From the NCBI GenBank assembly GCA_016793585.1, contig JAEUJR010000664.1, positions 1-7,812 of the forward strand: 7,812 nucleotides of DNA, read 5' to 3'. Source of the DNA: Archangium sp. (GTDB lineage: Bacteria; Myxococcota; Myxococcia; Myxococcales; Myxococcaceae). This document shows positions 1 to 6,217 of the stretch, one piece after another. How positions within the stretch are numbered: the first letter of the stretch is position 1; every line of letters starts with the position of its first letter. The notes below the pieces were generated by a model. The model saw only the letters and a program-made list of their open reading frames with translations. It was not told the DNA's origin and ran no database searches. The translations under genes were made by a program, and so were the position numbers.

Positions 1-333
1 GAGCGCGCGGAAGAACGCCACGTCGTCGACCGGCAGCTTCTCGAAGTTGCAGCACGCCTCGGTCGCGTTCCAGAAGCGTTTGCCGAGGCGATCGACCGTG
101 CCGTTGGGCAACGCGTACAAGAACTGCTTCGCGTCGACCTGCCCCGAGACGGGAAAGAGAATGTCCTGCCCGCGGCCGGTGACGCCGTAGCCGTGCAGCA
201 TGACGATGAGCGGCAGTGGCGTCTTGCCGTCGAAGCCGGCCGGCACGCGCACCTCGTAGGCGCGGCCCAGCACCGCGTGATCGGGAACGCAGGCGACGAG
301 CAGCAGCGCGCCGAGACTCAGGAACCGAGACAT
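1..333 (-). CDS. PHB-depolymerase/LpqC-type esterase lipoprotein, N-terminal part (cut by left edge)
   Basis: This is the N-terminal 111 residues of a secreted alpha/beta-hydrolase of the PHB depolymerase / feruloyl esterase-like (LpqC) family, which hydrolyses esters outside the cytoplasm. A short lipoprotein signal ends in the lipobox LVAC with Cys15; the next residue is Val, so outer-membrane sorting is plausible. LPLIVMLHGYG (residues 40-50) is the first core strand and the His-Gly oxyanion-hole turn. FLYALPNGTVD (71-81) and WNATEACC followed by VDDVAFF (88-108) are family signatures. The nucleophile elbow GxSxG and the rest of the triad lie past the window edge. The start could be ATG at 333 or an in-frame GTG at 351: GAGGTGA lies 14 bases before the ATG, and another GAGG lies 10 bases before the GTG. 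It is the last visible gene of the minus-strand operon, 45 bases after the Cys-rich lipoprotein. The family is clear; the substrate is unknown. Confidence 0.87.
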   Translation of the reverse strand, partial: MSRFLSLGALLLVACVPDHAVLGRAYEVRVPAGFDGKTPLPLIVMLHGYGVTGRGQDILFPVSGQVDAKQFLYALPNGTVDRLGKRFWNATEACCNFEKLPVDDVAFFRAL

Positions 334-378
334 GAGCCGCGAGATAGTCACCTCAGCCCAGCCTCGCAGCAGGAAGTG

Positions 379-597
379 TCATCGGCACTGCTTCGCGCGG
401 TCGTTGCAGTCGCTCGTGCAGCTGGCGACGTCGATCTGAAACGAGGGGCCCGTCGTCGGGCGGGCGGGCAGGCTTCCACGGGCGGCGCCCGGGCACGTGT
501 TCAGGCACGCGTCGTAGAGCCGTCTGCACGATTCGCTCATGGCCGACGTGTCGAGGGTCGCGCAGCCACCGAGCAGCACCAGCAGCAGCGCTCTCAT
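379..597 (-). CDS. Small Cys-rich lipoprotein with mirrored CX6CX3C / CX3CX6C motifs
   Basis: This 72-residue protein belongs to no family I recognise. It opens with a compact lipoprotein signal: one Arg, a Leu-rich core and the lipobox LGGC, with lipidation at Cys12. The mature part has six cysteines in two blocks, C24-x6-C31-x3-C35 and C60-x3-C64-x6-C71. The spacing of the second block is the mirror image of the first. The blocks are joined by a Pro/Gly/Thr-rich linker (about 36-52). This pattern would suit a disulfide-pinned helical hairpin in the periplasm or at the outer membrane; that fold is inference. The start ATG (597-595) overlaps the TGA of the upstream gene as ATGA, with no clear Shine-Dalgarno, so it is probably translated by coupling. 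A longer ORF antisense or out of frame over the same bases is less convincing, because only this frame has the lipobox and paired cysteines. Confidence 0.78.
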   Translation of the reverse strand: MRALLLVLLGGCATLDTSAMSESCRRLYDACLNTCPGAARGSLPARPTTGPSFQIDVASCTSDCNDRAKQCR

Positions 598-1028
598 CGC
601 AGGTGCTTCGCGACGGCCTTCTGCATGGCGGTGATGAACTTCGAGAGCTGCTTGTTGGGCTTGCCTTCAGCGGTCGTCGACCACTTTCCCACCGACAGCG
701 GCAGGCCATCGCGCCCACGCATCGCGCTCAGCGAGACGTCGATCTTGCCCTTGTCTGCCTCGGTGGCGTCGAGCAGCAGCAGCACGTCGGCGCCCTGCGC
801 CTTCGCGACCTCGCCCAGACAGGGGCCGATGCGGCAGCCCTGCACCGGCAGCTCGGACTCGTCGACGCGCCTGGCGATGAAGCCCTTCTTGAGCAGCTCG
901 AGCGTCACCTGTTCTGCGAGCGCACGTGAGACGTCTTCGTAGACCGCGTCGGGCGCCGAGACGTCGAGCACCGCCACGTGGGTGGTGCCCTGAGCGAGGA
1001 CGAGACCGAGAGCGAGCGCGAGCACCAA
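594..1028 (-). CDS. Small exported TolB/CsgG-type N-terminal domain protein
   Basis: This 144-residue protein probably lives in the periplasm. A short hydrophobic leader (residues 1-12, ending in Ala) is followed by HVAVLDVSAP (17-26), then a helix ending in LAEQVTLELLKKGF (37-50) and a Cys pair C65-x4-C70. Next comes the segment LGEVAKAQGADVLLLLDATE (71-90). This order (a strand beginning a 'vaVldv' motif, an amphipathic helix, paired Cys, then 'GAD' and a hydrophobic strand) matches the alpha/beta fold of TolB N-terminal / CsgG / FlgO-like proteins; the assignment is from pattern memory. The start is TTG at 1028, with GGAG ten bases upstream; the next codon, GTG, is an alternative. It begins 7 bases after the stop of the propeller gene and overlaps the downstream lipoprotein start by 4 bases. 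The role is unknown; it may assist the neighbouring lipoproteins at the envelope. Confidence 0.75.
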   Translation of the reverse strand: MVLALALGLVLAQGTTHVAVLDVSAPDAVYEDVSRALAEQVTLELLKKGFIARRVDESELPVQGCRIGPCLGEVAKAQGADVLLLLDATEADKGKIDVSLSAMRGRDGLPLSVGKWSTTAEGKPNKQLSKFITAMQKAVAKHLR

Positions 1029-1035
1029 GCGAACG

Positions 1036-2133
1036 CTACTCCGGCTTCGCAGGCACCGCAGGAATCGGGTCGAGCTTCACGCGGGCGACGCCTTCGCGGG
1101 CGAAGCTGCCGAGGTACAGAAAGCCGTCGTGTTCGATGGCGCTGGCGATGGGTGAGTAGCTCTCGGGGTGCTTGTACTGGAGCGACTCCACCACGTTGCC
1201 CTCGAGATCGTAGGCCGCGACGAACGCGTGCCGGGTGGGTTTGGGCTGCACGCCCTTCGGCAGCTTCGCGACGAGCGATCGAAGGGCCGGCGCGTGGGCG
1301 AGCGCATCCATCAAGGCGTGCCGCGGAGACCCGATCGCGACCCAGAACACCTTGCGCGCCTTCGACAGCCGCACGTTGTCGGGGAAGCCGGGCAGCGGCG
1401 CGCCGAACGGCTCCTTCGAGCCCTTCTTCGGCCCGGTGAGCCAGATCCGCCAGAGCCGGTACGCACCCGTCTCGGCCACCACGAGGAACGACTCGTCGGG
1501 CGAGAGCGCGAGGCCGTTGGCGAAGTTGAAGCCCTCGGCCACCAGCGTCGTCAGCCGCGTCGAGGGATCCCACATGAGCACCCGGCCCGTCGTCTGGTGC
1601 TCGATGAGATCTTCGGTGAACTTGTCGATCGACTGCCGCGCCGAAGCGTCGGTGAAATAGACGAGGCCGCTCGAGGTGACGTCGAGATCGTCGGTGAAGC
1701 GAAACGGAATGCCGCCGTGCTCCGAGGCGAGCACTTCGATCACGCCCGACGTGTCCAGGGCGAGCAGCCCGCGAAAGGCGTCGCAGATCAGAATGCGCCC
1801 ATCGGGGTGACGCGCGAGCGCGAGCGGCCGGCCGTGCGTGTCGGCGATGACCGTCGGCTCGTCGACGCCGGGCTTCAGCCGAACGATGCGGCCGTCTTTG
1901 AGGCCCGTGACGACGGTGCCGTCGGCGTCGATGAAGACCGCCTCGGGCCCGACCAACTGCTTCGCCCACCACTCGACGCCCTTCAGCCGCTCGTTGAGCG
2001 CATAGGCCCCCTCCATCGGCATCGGCGGAGGCGGCTCCCACTCGGCGGGCTCGATCACCGCGGGCATCGCGGCGAGCCAGGCGATCAACGCCAGCGGCAG
2101 GGTCACCACGAAGAGCAGGGCGCGCCGCTTCAC
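1036..2133 (-). CDS. Strictosidine synthase / APMAP-like beta-propeller (SMP-30 superfamily), membrane-anchored
   Basis: This 365-residue protein has an N-terminal signal-anchor (basic KRR, hydrophobic 5-25), a Pro-rich spacer (31-40) and a six-bladed propeller facing the periplasm. The blades resemble those of the animal protein APMAP and plant strictosidine synthase-like proteins. Landmarks are GPEAVFIDADG (62-72), TGLKDGRI (76-83), GRPLAL (101-106), FTDDLDV (146-152), VYFTDAS (158-164), NFANGLALSPDE (203-214), VAETGAYRLWR (219-229), PGFPDNVR (248-255) and HDGFLYLGSF (335-344). In the superfamily the Glu after GP and the Asn of the NG and PDN motifs tend to line the central metal or active-site cavity. 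APMAP and paraoxonase relatives have arylesterase or lactonase activity, so a lactone or ester hydrolase is plausible; a condensing (true strictosidine synthase) activity is unlikely. The GTG start overlaps the SDR stop as GTGA, with GGAG nine bases upstream. Confidence 0.88.
   Translation of the reverse strand: MKRRALLFVVTLPLALIAWLAAMPAVIEPAEWEPPPPMPMEGAYALNERLKGVEWWAKQLVGPEAVFIDADGTVVTGLKDGRIVRLKPGVDEPTVIADTHGRPLALARHPDGRILICDAFRGLLALDTSGVIEVLASEHGGIPFRFTDDLDVTSSGLVYFTDASARQSIDKFTEDLIEHQTTGRVLMWDPSTRLTTLVAEGFNFANGLALSPDESFLVVAETGAYRLWRIWLTGPKKGSKEPFGAPLPGFPDNVRLSKARKVFWVAIGSPRHALMDALAHAPALRSLVAKLPKGVQPKPTRHAFVAAYDLEGNVVESLQYKHPESYSPIASAIEHDGFLYLGSFAREGVARVKLDPIPAVPAKPE
1039..1042 (-). promoter_or_regulatory. 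Shine-Dalgarno for the TolB-like gene (TTG start)
   Basis: GGAG on the minus strand lies across the end of the propeller gene, ten bases before the TTG at 1028. It favours TTG at 1028 over the adjacent GTG at 1025, which would be 13 bases away. Confidence 0.5.
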
Positions 2134-2969
2134 GACTGTTCGCTCCGGCGCTTGGCGCGTTTGGCCGCCTGGCGCGCTTCGAAGAACTCCAGCACCGAGG
2201 GGTAGCCGGTCGGCGAGGTGCGCTGCAGGCGATCGAGCATGAGCGCGTCCTTCCCGATCAGCACGCGTTTGTCGCCCTTGTCGATGCCTCGAACGATGGT
2301 CTCGGCGCAGGCTTCGGCGGTCGTCGCGGCCATCTTGTCGAAGAGGCGCGTCATCAGTGCGTGGTTGGCCTGCGGAGAGGCGCCGCGACGAAACCGCATC
2401 GACCGCACGATGTTCGTCTTGATGCCGCCAGGGTGAATCGAGATGGCGCTCACCCCCGTGCCCTTGAGCTCACGCCACAACGTCTCGGTGAAGCCGCGCA
2501 CGGCGAACTTCGACGAGTTGTAGACGCTCTGCAGCGGCCACCCGACGAGGCCGAAGACGCTCGAGACGTTGGCGATCACGCCCGAGCGCTGGCGGAGCAT
2601 GGCCGGCAGGAACGCCTTGGTGCCGTACACCACGCCCCAGAAGTTGATGTTCATCACCCACTCGAAGTCCTCGTACGAGACCTCGGCCACGGTGTCGTGA
2701 ACGGTGACGCCCGCGTTGTTGATGACGAGATCGACGCGCCCATGCTGCTGCTGCGCGCGGGCGGCCATGGCCTCGACCTGATCGCGCTTCGAGACGTCGA
2801 CCAACTCGAGGGTGGGCTTCTTCGACAGCGCGGCAGCCGTCTCGTCGAGGCCCTGCGCGTTCACGTCGGCGAGCACCAGCGAGAGGCCCTGCGAGTCGAG
2901 CTTCTTCGCGAGCGCCCGGCCGATGCCCGAACCTGCGCCCGTGATGACTGCGACCTGTCCTGCCTTCAT
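2130..2969 (-). CDS. Short-chain dehydrogenase/reductase (classical SDR)
   Basis: This 279-residue cytoplasmic oxidoreductase interconverts an alcohol and a ketone or aldehyde with a nicotinamide cofactor. All the classical SDR landmarks are present: the TGAGSGIG dinucleotide loop (10-17), Asp35 at the end of the second strand (which usually indicates NAD over NADP), Asp58 next to the adenine, NNAG (84-87), the catalytic Asn109 region, Ser137, and the YNSSK catalytic motif with Tyr150 and Lys154, followed by HPGG. The C-terminal tail (about 262-279) is rich in Arg, Lys and Ala. The frame remains open upstream to 3353, but the ATG at 2969 is the right start: GAGGGAG lies 7 bases before it, the Rossmann strand begins immediately after, and the ATG overlaps the monooxygenase stop as ATGA. 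SDRs next to Baeyer-Villiger-type enzymes commonly supply or consume the ketone. The family is certain; the substrate is unknown. Confidence 0.95.
   Translation of the reverse strand: MKAGQVAVITGAGSGIGRALAKKLDSQGLSLVLADVNAQGLDETAAALSKKPTLELVDVSKRDQVEAMAARAQQQHGRVDLVINNAGVTVHDTVAEVSYEDFEWVMNINFWGVVYGTKAFLPAMLRQRSGVIANVSSVFGLVGWPLQSVYNSSKFAVRGFTETLWRELKGTGVSAISIHPGGIKTNIVRSMRFRRGASPQANHALMTRLFDKMAATTAEACAETIVRGIDKGDKRVLIGKDALMLDRLQRTSPTGYPSVLEFFEARQAAKRAKRRSEQS
2143..2146 (-). promoter_or_regulatory. Shine-Dalgarno for the propeller gene (GTG start)
   Basis: GGAG inside the 3' end of the SDR gene, nine bases before the GTG at 2133. It supports initiation at that GTG, which overlaps the SDR stop codon. 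Confidence 0.55.
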
Positions 2970-4420
2970 GTGAAGACTCCCTCGAGGTGATGCAGGCGTT
3001 TGTCGAAGCGCGAGAGGCCTGCGCGAAAGGTGAAGGTGAAGCCTGGCCACAACGTGACGTTCCGGCCGTGCTCGTCGAGGTACCAGCTTCGGCACCCGCT
3101 GAGCCACACCGTTCGCTGCAGGCGTTTCTGAATCGCGGCGTTGAACCCCGCTTCGGCGTCGCTGCGCACCTGCCACCAGCGCGCGCGGGTGTTCTGCACG
3201 ATCTCGATCGTCTTCATCACGAAGGCGAGCTGCGCCTCGATCATGAACACCATCGAGGAGTGGCCGAGCCCGGTGTTCGGCCCCGTCATGAGGAAGAGGT
3301 TGGGGAAGCCGTGAACCGCGGTGCCGTACCAGGCCTTCGCGCCGTGGCGCCACGCGTCGTTCAAGGTGAGCCCGTCACGCCCGACGATGCGCAGCGGCCC
3401 GATGACATCACTGACGCTGAACCCGGTGCCGAAGATCAACACGTCACAGTCGTGCTGCTCGCCGGCCTTCACACCGGTGGGCGTCACCTCGGCGATCGGC
3501 TCCGTCACGACCTCGCAGTTCGGCCTCGTGAGGGCCGGGTAGAAGTCGTCGGAGACGAGCACGCGTTTGCAGCCCATCGTGTAATCGGGCGTGAGCTTCG
3601 CGCGCAGCGCTGGGTCGGCGATCTGGTTCTCGAGGTGACGCGTCGCGAGCCGGCGGGCGAACTTCATCAGCCACGTGGCGCCGCTGAACGCGGGCAGCCG
3701 CAGCTCGTGTTGCCAGTACAGCGCTGCGCGCAGCAGCCACTGCACGAACGGCAACGCGCGGAAGAGCGTGCGTCGCCACGACGGAATCGGCTGGTCACCA
3801 CGAGGCAGAATCCACGGAGGGGTGCGCTGAAACACCGTCACCTGTCGCGCCTGGTCGACGATCTTCGGCACGAACTGAATCGCGCTCGCGCCCGTGCCGA
3901 TGACGCCGACGCGTTTGCCCGAGAGCTCGATCGAGTGATCCCACTGCGCGGAGTGGAAGATCTTGCCCGAGAAGCGCTCGAGGCCGGGCAGTGCGGGCAG
4001 GGCAGGGCGGCTCAGCCCGCCGATGCCCGCGATGAGGAACCGGGCTCTGAACGTCGCGCCGTTCTCGCACCGAACGATCCACCGCTCGCCGTTCCACACG
4101 GCTTCGACGACGCGATGCCCGAAGCGCAGCTGCGGCCGCAGCCCAAAGTGTGTCGCGGCGCGCTCGAGGTAGTCGAGCAGCTCGGGCTGGCGCGCGTAGT
4201 CGTGGCTCCAGTCGGGGTTGGGGAAGAACGAGAACGAGTACAGGTGCACCCGCACGTCGCACGCACAGCCCGGGTATGTGTTCTCACGCCACACGCCGCC
4301 CACGCGGTCGGCCTGCTCGAGAATGACGAACGACCGCTCACCGCGCAGCGCGAGCTGCGCACCGGCTCCGAGCCCCGCGAACCCGCTGCCGATGATCACC
4401 ACCTCGACGTCAGCGCCCAA
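2966..4420 (-). CDS. Type I Baeyer-Villiger-like flavin monooxygenase
   Basis: This 484-residue FAD- and NAD(P)H-dependent monooxygenase would insert oxygen beside a ketone carbonyl to give an ester or lactone, or oxidise a heteroatom. The FAD-binding motif GSGFAG is at 11-16, and a Glu at the end of the second strand (LEQADRVGG, 34-42) fits FAD ribose binding. TYPGCACDV followed by HLYSFSF (48-65) is typical of the group. The Baeyer-Villiger fingerprint FxGxxxHxxxWD is intact at 150-161, and the second Rossmann motif GTGASA (175-180) binds NADP. FGTGF lies near residue 330, and GPNTGLGHSS further on. The length is like the compact mycobacterial EthA/MymA group rather than the longer cyclohexanone monooxygenases. 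The start is TTG at 4420, because the first strand begins at residue 5 and GAAGGGG lies ten bases upstream. The TTG lies inside the kinase gene (11-base overlap), and the stop overlaps the SDR start. Confidence 0.93.
   Translation of the reverse strand: MGADVEVVIIGSGFAGLGAGAQLALRGERSFVILEQADRVGGVWRENTYPGCACDVRVHLYSFSFFPNPDWSHDYARQPELLDYLERAATHFGLRPQLRFGHRVVEAVWNGERWIVRCENGATFRARFLIAGIGGLSRPALPALPGLERFSGKIFHSAQWDHSIELSGKRVGVIGTGASAIQFVPKIVDQARQVTVFQRTPPWILPRGDQPIPSWRRTLFRALPFVQWLLRAALYWQHELRLPAFSGATWLMKFARRLATRHLENQIADPALRAKLTPDYTMGCKRVLVSDDFYPALTRPNCEVVTEPIAEVTPTGVKAGEQHDCDVLIFGTGFSVSDVIGPLRIVGRDGLTLNDAWRHGAKAWYGTAVHGFPNLFLMTGPNTGLGHSSMVFMIEAQLAFVMKTIEIVQNTRARWWQVRSDAEAGFNAAIQKRLQRTVWLSGCRSWYLDEHGRNVTLWPGFTFTFRAGLSRFDKRLHHLEGVFT
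2977..2983 (-). promoter_or_regulatory. Strong Shine-Dalgarno that fixes the SDR start
   Basis: GAGGGAG on the minus strand, with a 7-base spacer to the ATG at 2969. It is the strongest ribosome site in the operon and rules out the long upstream extension of the SDR reading frame. It lies within the last codons of the monooxygenase. Confidence 0.75.
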
Positions 4421-5276
4421 ACGGCCACAGCCCCTTCTTCTTCGGAGCCCGCAGCAGCTTCTCGACCTCGGCGCCGTTCGCGGGCCGTGCGTCGGGCTTC
4501 TTCGCGAGACAGATCATCACGACGTCGAGGGCCGGGTGCCCCTTGATCGCTGCATCTCGGGGAACGATGGGCGGCGGCGTGTCGTTGAGGTGCGCCGAGA
4601 GCAGATCGAAGTGCTTTCCGCTGAACGGCAACTTCCCCGCGAGCAGCTGGTAGCCGACGACGCCAAGGCTGTACACGTCTGACGCGGCGGTCACGGGCTT
4701 GCCCATGGCCTGTTCGGGAGACACGTACGCCGGCGTGCCTCCAACCTGGTTGATGTTCGTCTGGAACATGAGCGCCGCCTCTTTGGGGTCGGTGAAGCGC
4801 GCGATGCCGAAGTCGAGCAGCTTGATCGAAGGCGCGTCGGGCCAGCCCGTCACCATCGCGTTCTCGGGCTTCACGTCACGGTGCGCGATGCCGTTCTGGT
4901 GAATCGCGCCGAGCGCCGAGGCCAGCTGGGCGAAGAGTTCGACCGAGGTTGGCCCGTCGGGGTGATCCTTGAGGCAGAGCTGATCGAGGCGAACTCCGTC
5001 GATCCACTCGAGCACCAGCAGCAGGCCCTCGGTGGCGCGCTCCTCGAACTTGATCAGCTTCACGATGCCCGGGTGTTCGATCTGCCAGAGCAGCGAGGCC
5101 TCACGCTGAAAGCGCGCCTTCATGTCGTGATCGGCCAGCAGCTCGCGGCGCAGCACCTTCACCGCGACCAGCTGACCCGAGCCGGTGTCTTCGGCGAGAT
5201 AGACGCGCGCCGTGCCGCCCGTTCCAGCGGGCCGGATCAGCCGGTACTTCCCGTCGAGGATCGTCTGGTCGGCCAC
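4410..5276 (-). CDS. Soluble Hanks-type Ser/Thr protein kinase
   Basis: This 288-residue kinase is essentially one catalytic domain and has no membrane segment or sensor domain, so it is probably cytoplasmic. The glycine-rich loop GTGGTARVY is at 18-26, the ATP-anchoring lysine is Lys40 (VAVKVL), and the helix-C glutamate is probably Glu59. The catalytic loop HRDVKPEN is at 132-139 (an RD kinase, so activation-loop phosphorylation is likely), DFG is at 155-157, and the activation segment ends GTPAYVSPEQ (180-189). DVYSLGV (200-206) and Arg264 complete the fold, so all catalytic residues are present. The activation loop contains Thr173 and Thr181 as candidate phosphosites. The tail is short and basic (KKKGLWPFGR). 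It starts with GTG at 5276, 45 bases after the methyltransferase stop. Its end overlaps the monooxygenase start by 11 bases, which makes the downstream enzymes candidate partners or substrates; that link is inference. Confidence 0.95.
   Translation of the reverse strand: MADQTILDGKYRLIRPAGTGGTARVYLAEDTGSGQLVAVKVLRRELLADHDMKARFQREASLLWQIEHPGIVKLIKFEERATEGLLLVLEWIDGVRLDQLCLKDHPDGPTSVELFAQLASALGAIHQNGIAHRDVKPENAMVTGWPDAPSIKLLDFGIARFTDPKEAALMFQTNINQVGGTPAYVSPEQAMGKPVTAASDVYSLGVVGYQLLAGKLPFSGKHFDLLSAHLNDTPPPIVPRDAAIKGHPALDVVMICLAKKPDARPANGAEVEKLLRAPKKKGLWPFGR
4431..4437 (-). promoter_or_regulatory. Shine-Dalgarno for the monooxygenase, inside the kinase gene
   Basis: GAAGGGG on the minus strand, coding for part of the basic tail of the kinase, lies ten bases before the TTG at 4420. 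It supports this unusual start and coupled translation from the kinase message. Confidence 0.5.
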
Positions 5277-5321
5277 GGGCCTCGTTCTACCCTTCGAGGG
5301 TGCGAAAAGCCCGGGGGCGCG

Positions 5322-6194
5322 TCATCGCGGCGGGGTGGGCGGCAGGCCCATGTCGCGCCGCACGTCAGAGAATGCCCTCGTCCACTGGCCCGTCGCGTCG
5401 CGTACGGTGAGCGTGTCGCGCAGCGTGGGCCCTGGCTCCCAGGTGAAGCTGAACACGCTCACCAGCGGCGCCTTCCCCTCGCGCGGAATGACGTGGCGAA
5501 CCACGCGCGGGTGAAGCGCGGTCTTCGCGCTCAGCACCCGGTCGTCTTCGAGCGTGGCGGCGCACATGACGAAACGCCCACCGGGCAGCAGGTGCCGCTC
5601 GGCCGCGGCGAGATAGGCCTCGACGCCTCCACGGTGTTCGAAGCGGCAGGCGGCGACGTGTTCGGCCTCTGCTTCGGTGCCGGTGCCTGCGGGGAAGTAG
5701 GGTGGTGTTCCCGTGACGAGCGCGAAGCGGCGGCCAAGGTCGAGCTCGCGCAGATCGCCATCGATCACGCGGCAGCGACGCTCGACCCCGTTCCAGGCGA
5801 TGGAGCGCCGCGCCATCTCCGCGCGCTCCGGCTGCGCCTCGACGCCGGTCACCTCGAGCGTCTGGCCGCGCCAGGCGACCATCAACAACACGCTGCCGAG
5901 CCCGCACCCGAGATCGAGCGCCGAGCCGGTGACGGGCTCCGAGGTGGCGAGGTGGGCGGTGACGAGATCGTCGAGGCTCCAGCGGTGGCCGTCGAGCTTC
6001 TGAAACAGCCGCCACTCGCCCGAGAGGTAGCAGAGATCTTCATCGTCCTTCGGAAGCAGGTCGGGCCGGCCCTGGGGCTTCGGGCCGGGGGGCTCCCAGC
6101 CTTCGGGTCGTCGCGGCTGCCTGATGATGCCCGTCACCCTGCTGCTCGAAGCACGAACGCGAGGCGGCAGGCCAGATCTTTGCGGTGGCTCCAT
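5322..6194 (-). CDS. TrmN6/YfiC-like SAM-dependent methyltransferase with a TPPY motif
   Basis: This class I methyltransferase (up to 290 residues) resembles TrmN6 (YfiC), which methylates N6 of adenosine 37 in tRNA1(Val). RLFQKLDGHRWSLDDLVTA (62-80) matches the family's N-terminal block, LDLGCGLG (93-100) is SAM motif I, GVEAQ (117-121) holds the acidic ribose ligand Glu119, GDLREL (146-151) follows, and the catalytic motif IV reads TGTPPYFP (161-168). TrmN6 proper has NPPY there, so the Asn that holds the target amino group is replaced by Thr. Residues 1-50 are Pro/Arg-rich and poorly conserved-looking. The ATG at 6194 lies within the first codons of the divergent channel gene, so the true start may be lower, for example GTG at 6137 (residue 20). 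An N-methyltransferase fold is near certain; the RNA target, or even an RNA substrate, is not. Confidence 0.85.
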   Translation of the reverse strand: MEPPQRSGLPPRVRASSSRVTGIIRQPRRPEGWEPPGPKPQGRPDLLPKDDEDLCYLSGEWRLFQKLDGHRWSLDDLVTAHLATSEPVTGSALDLGCGLGSVLLMVAWRGQTLEVTGVEAQPERAEMARRSIAWNGVERRCRVIDGDLRELDLGRRFALVTGTPPYFPAGTGTEAEAEHVAACRFEHRGGVEAYLAAAERHLLPGGRFVMCAATLEDDRVLSAKTALHPRVVRHVIPREGKAPLVSVFSFTWEPGPTLRDTLTVRDATGQWTRAFSDVRRDMGLPPTPPR

Positions 6195-6217
6195 TCCTGC
6201 TCTTGCATCGGGGCATC
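6138..6217. promoter_or_regulatory. Probable divergent promoter region
   Basis: If the methyltransferase starts at GTG 6137 and the channel at GTG 6218, an 80-base stretch between them is free to hold two back-to-back promoters, including the one for the long minus-strand operon. I see no convincing -35/-10 pair or inverted repeat here, so this rests on gene orientation only. Confidence 0.3.

Noticed and set aside
905..2041. 378-codon open frame on the minus strand, and 1168-2205 on the plus strand
   Set aside because: Both are out-of-frame or antisense copies of the propeller region, Arg-rich and without motifs; the propeller frame carries conserved blade sequences.
2970..3353. N-terminal extension of the SDR reading frame (128 extra residues)
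   Set aside because: It lies wholly over the monooxygenase in another frame, is Arg-rich without any motif, and the strong GAGGGAG plus ATG at 2969 sits exactly before the Rossmann strand.
2987..4546. 519-codon open frame on the plus strand
   Set aside because: It is an Arg/Ala/His-rich antisense shadow of the monooxygenase, which has every catalytic motif. Such long open frames are expected opposite high-GC genes.
5289..5301. Small inverted repeat ACCCT-TCG-AGGGT before the kinase
   Set aside because: A 5-base stem with a 3-base loop is common by chance in DNA this rich in G and C. It lies in the kinase leader but has no U-tract and no second copy.
5302..5321. Possible terminator after the methyltransferase (C/G run followed by TTTT on the minus strand)
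   Set aside because: The only stem would be three or four bases with an impossibly small loop, so read-through into the kinase is more likely.
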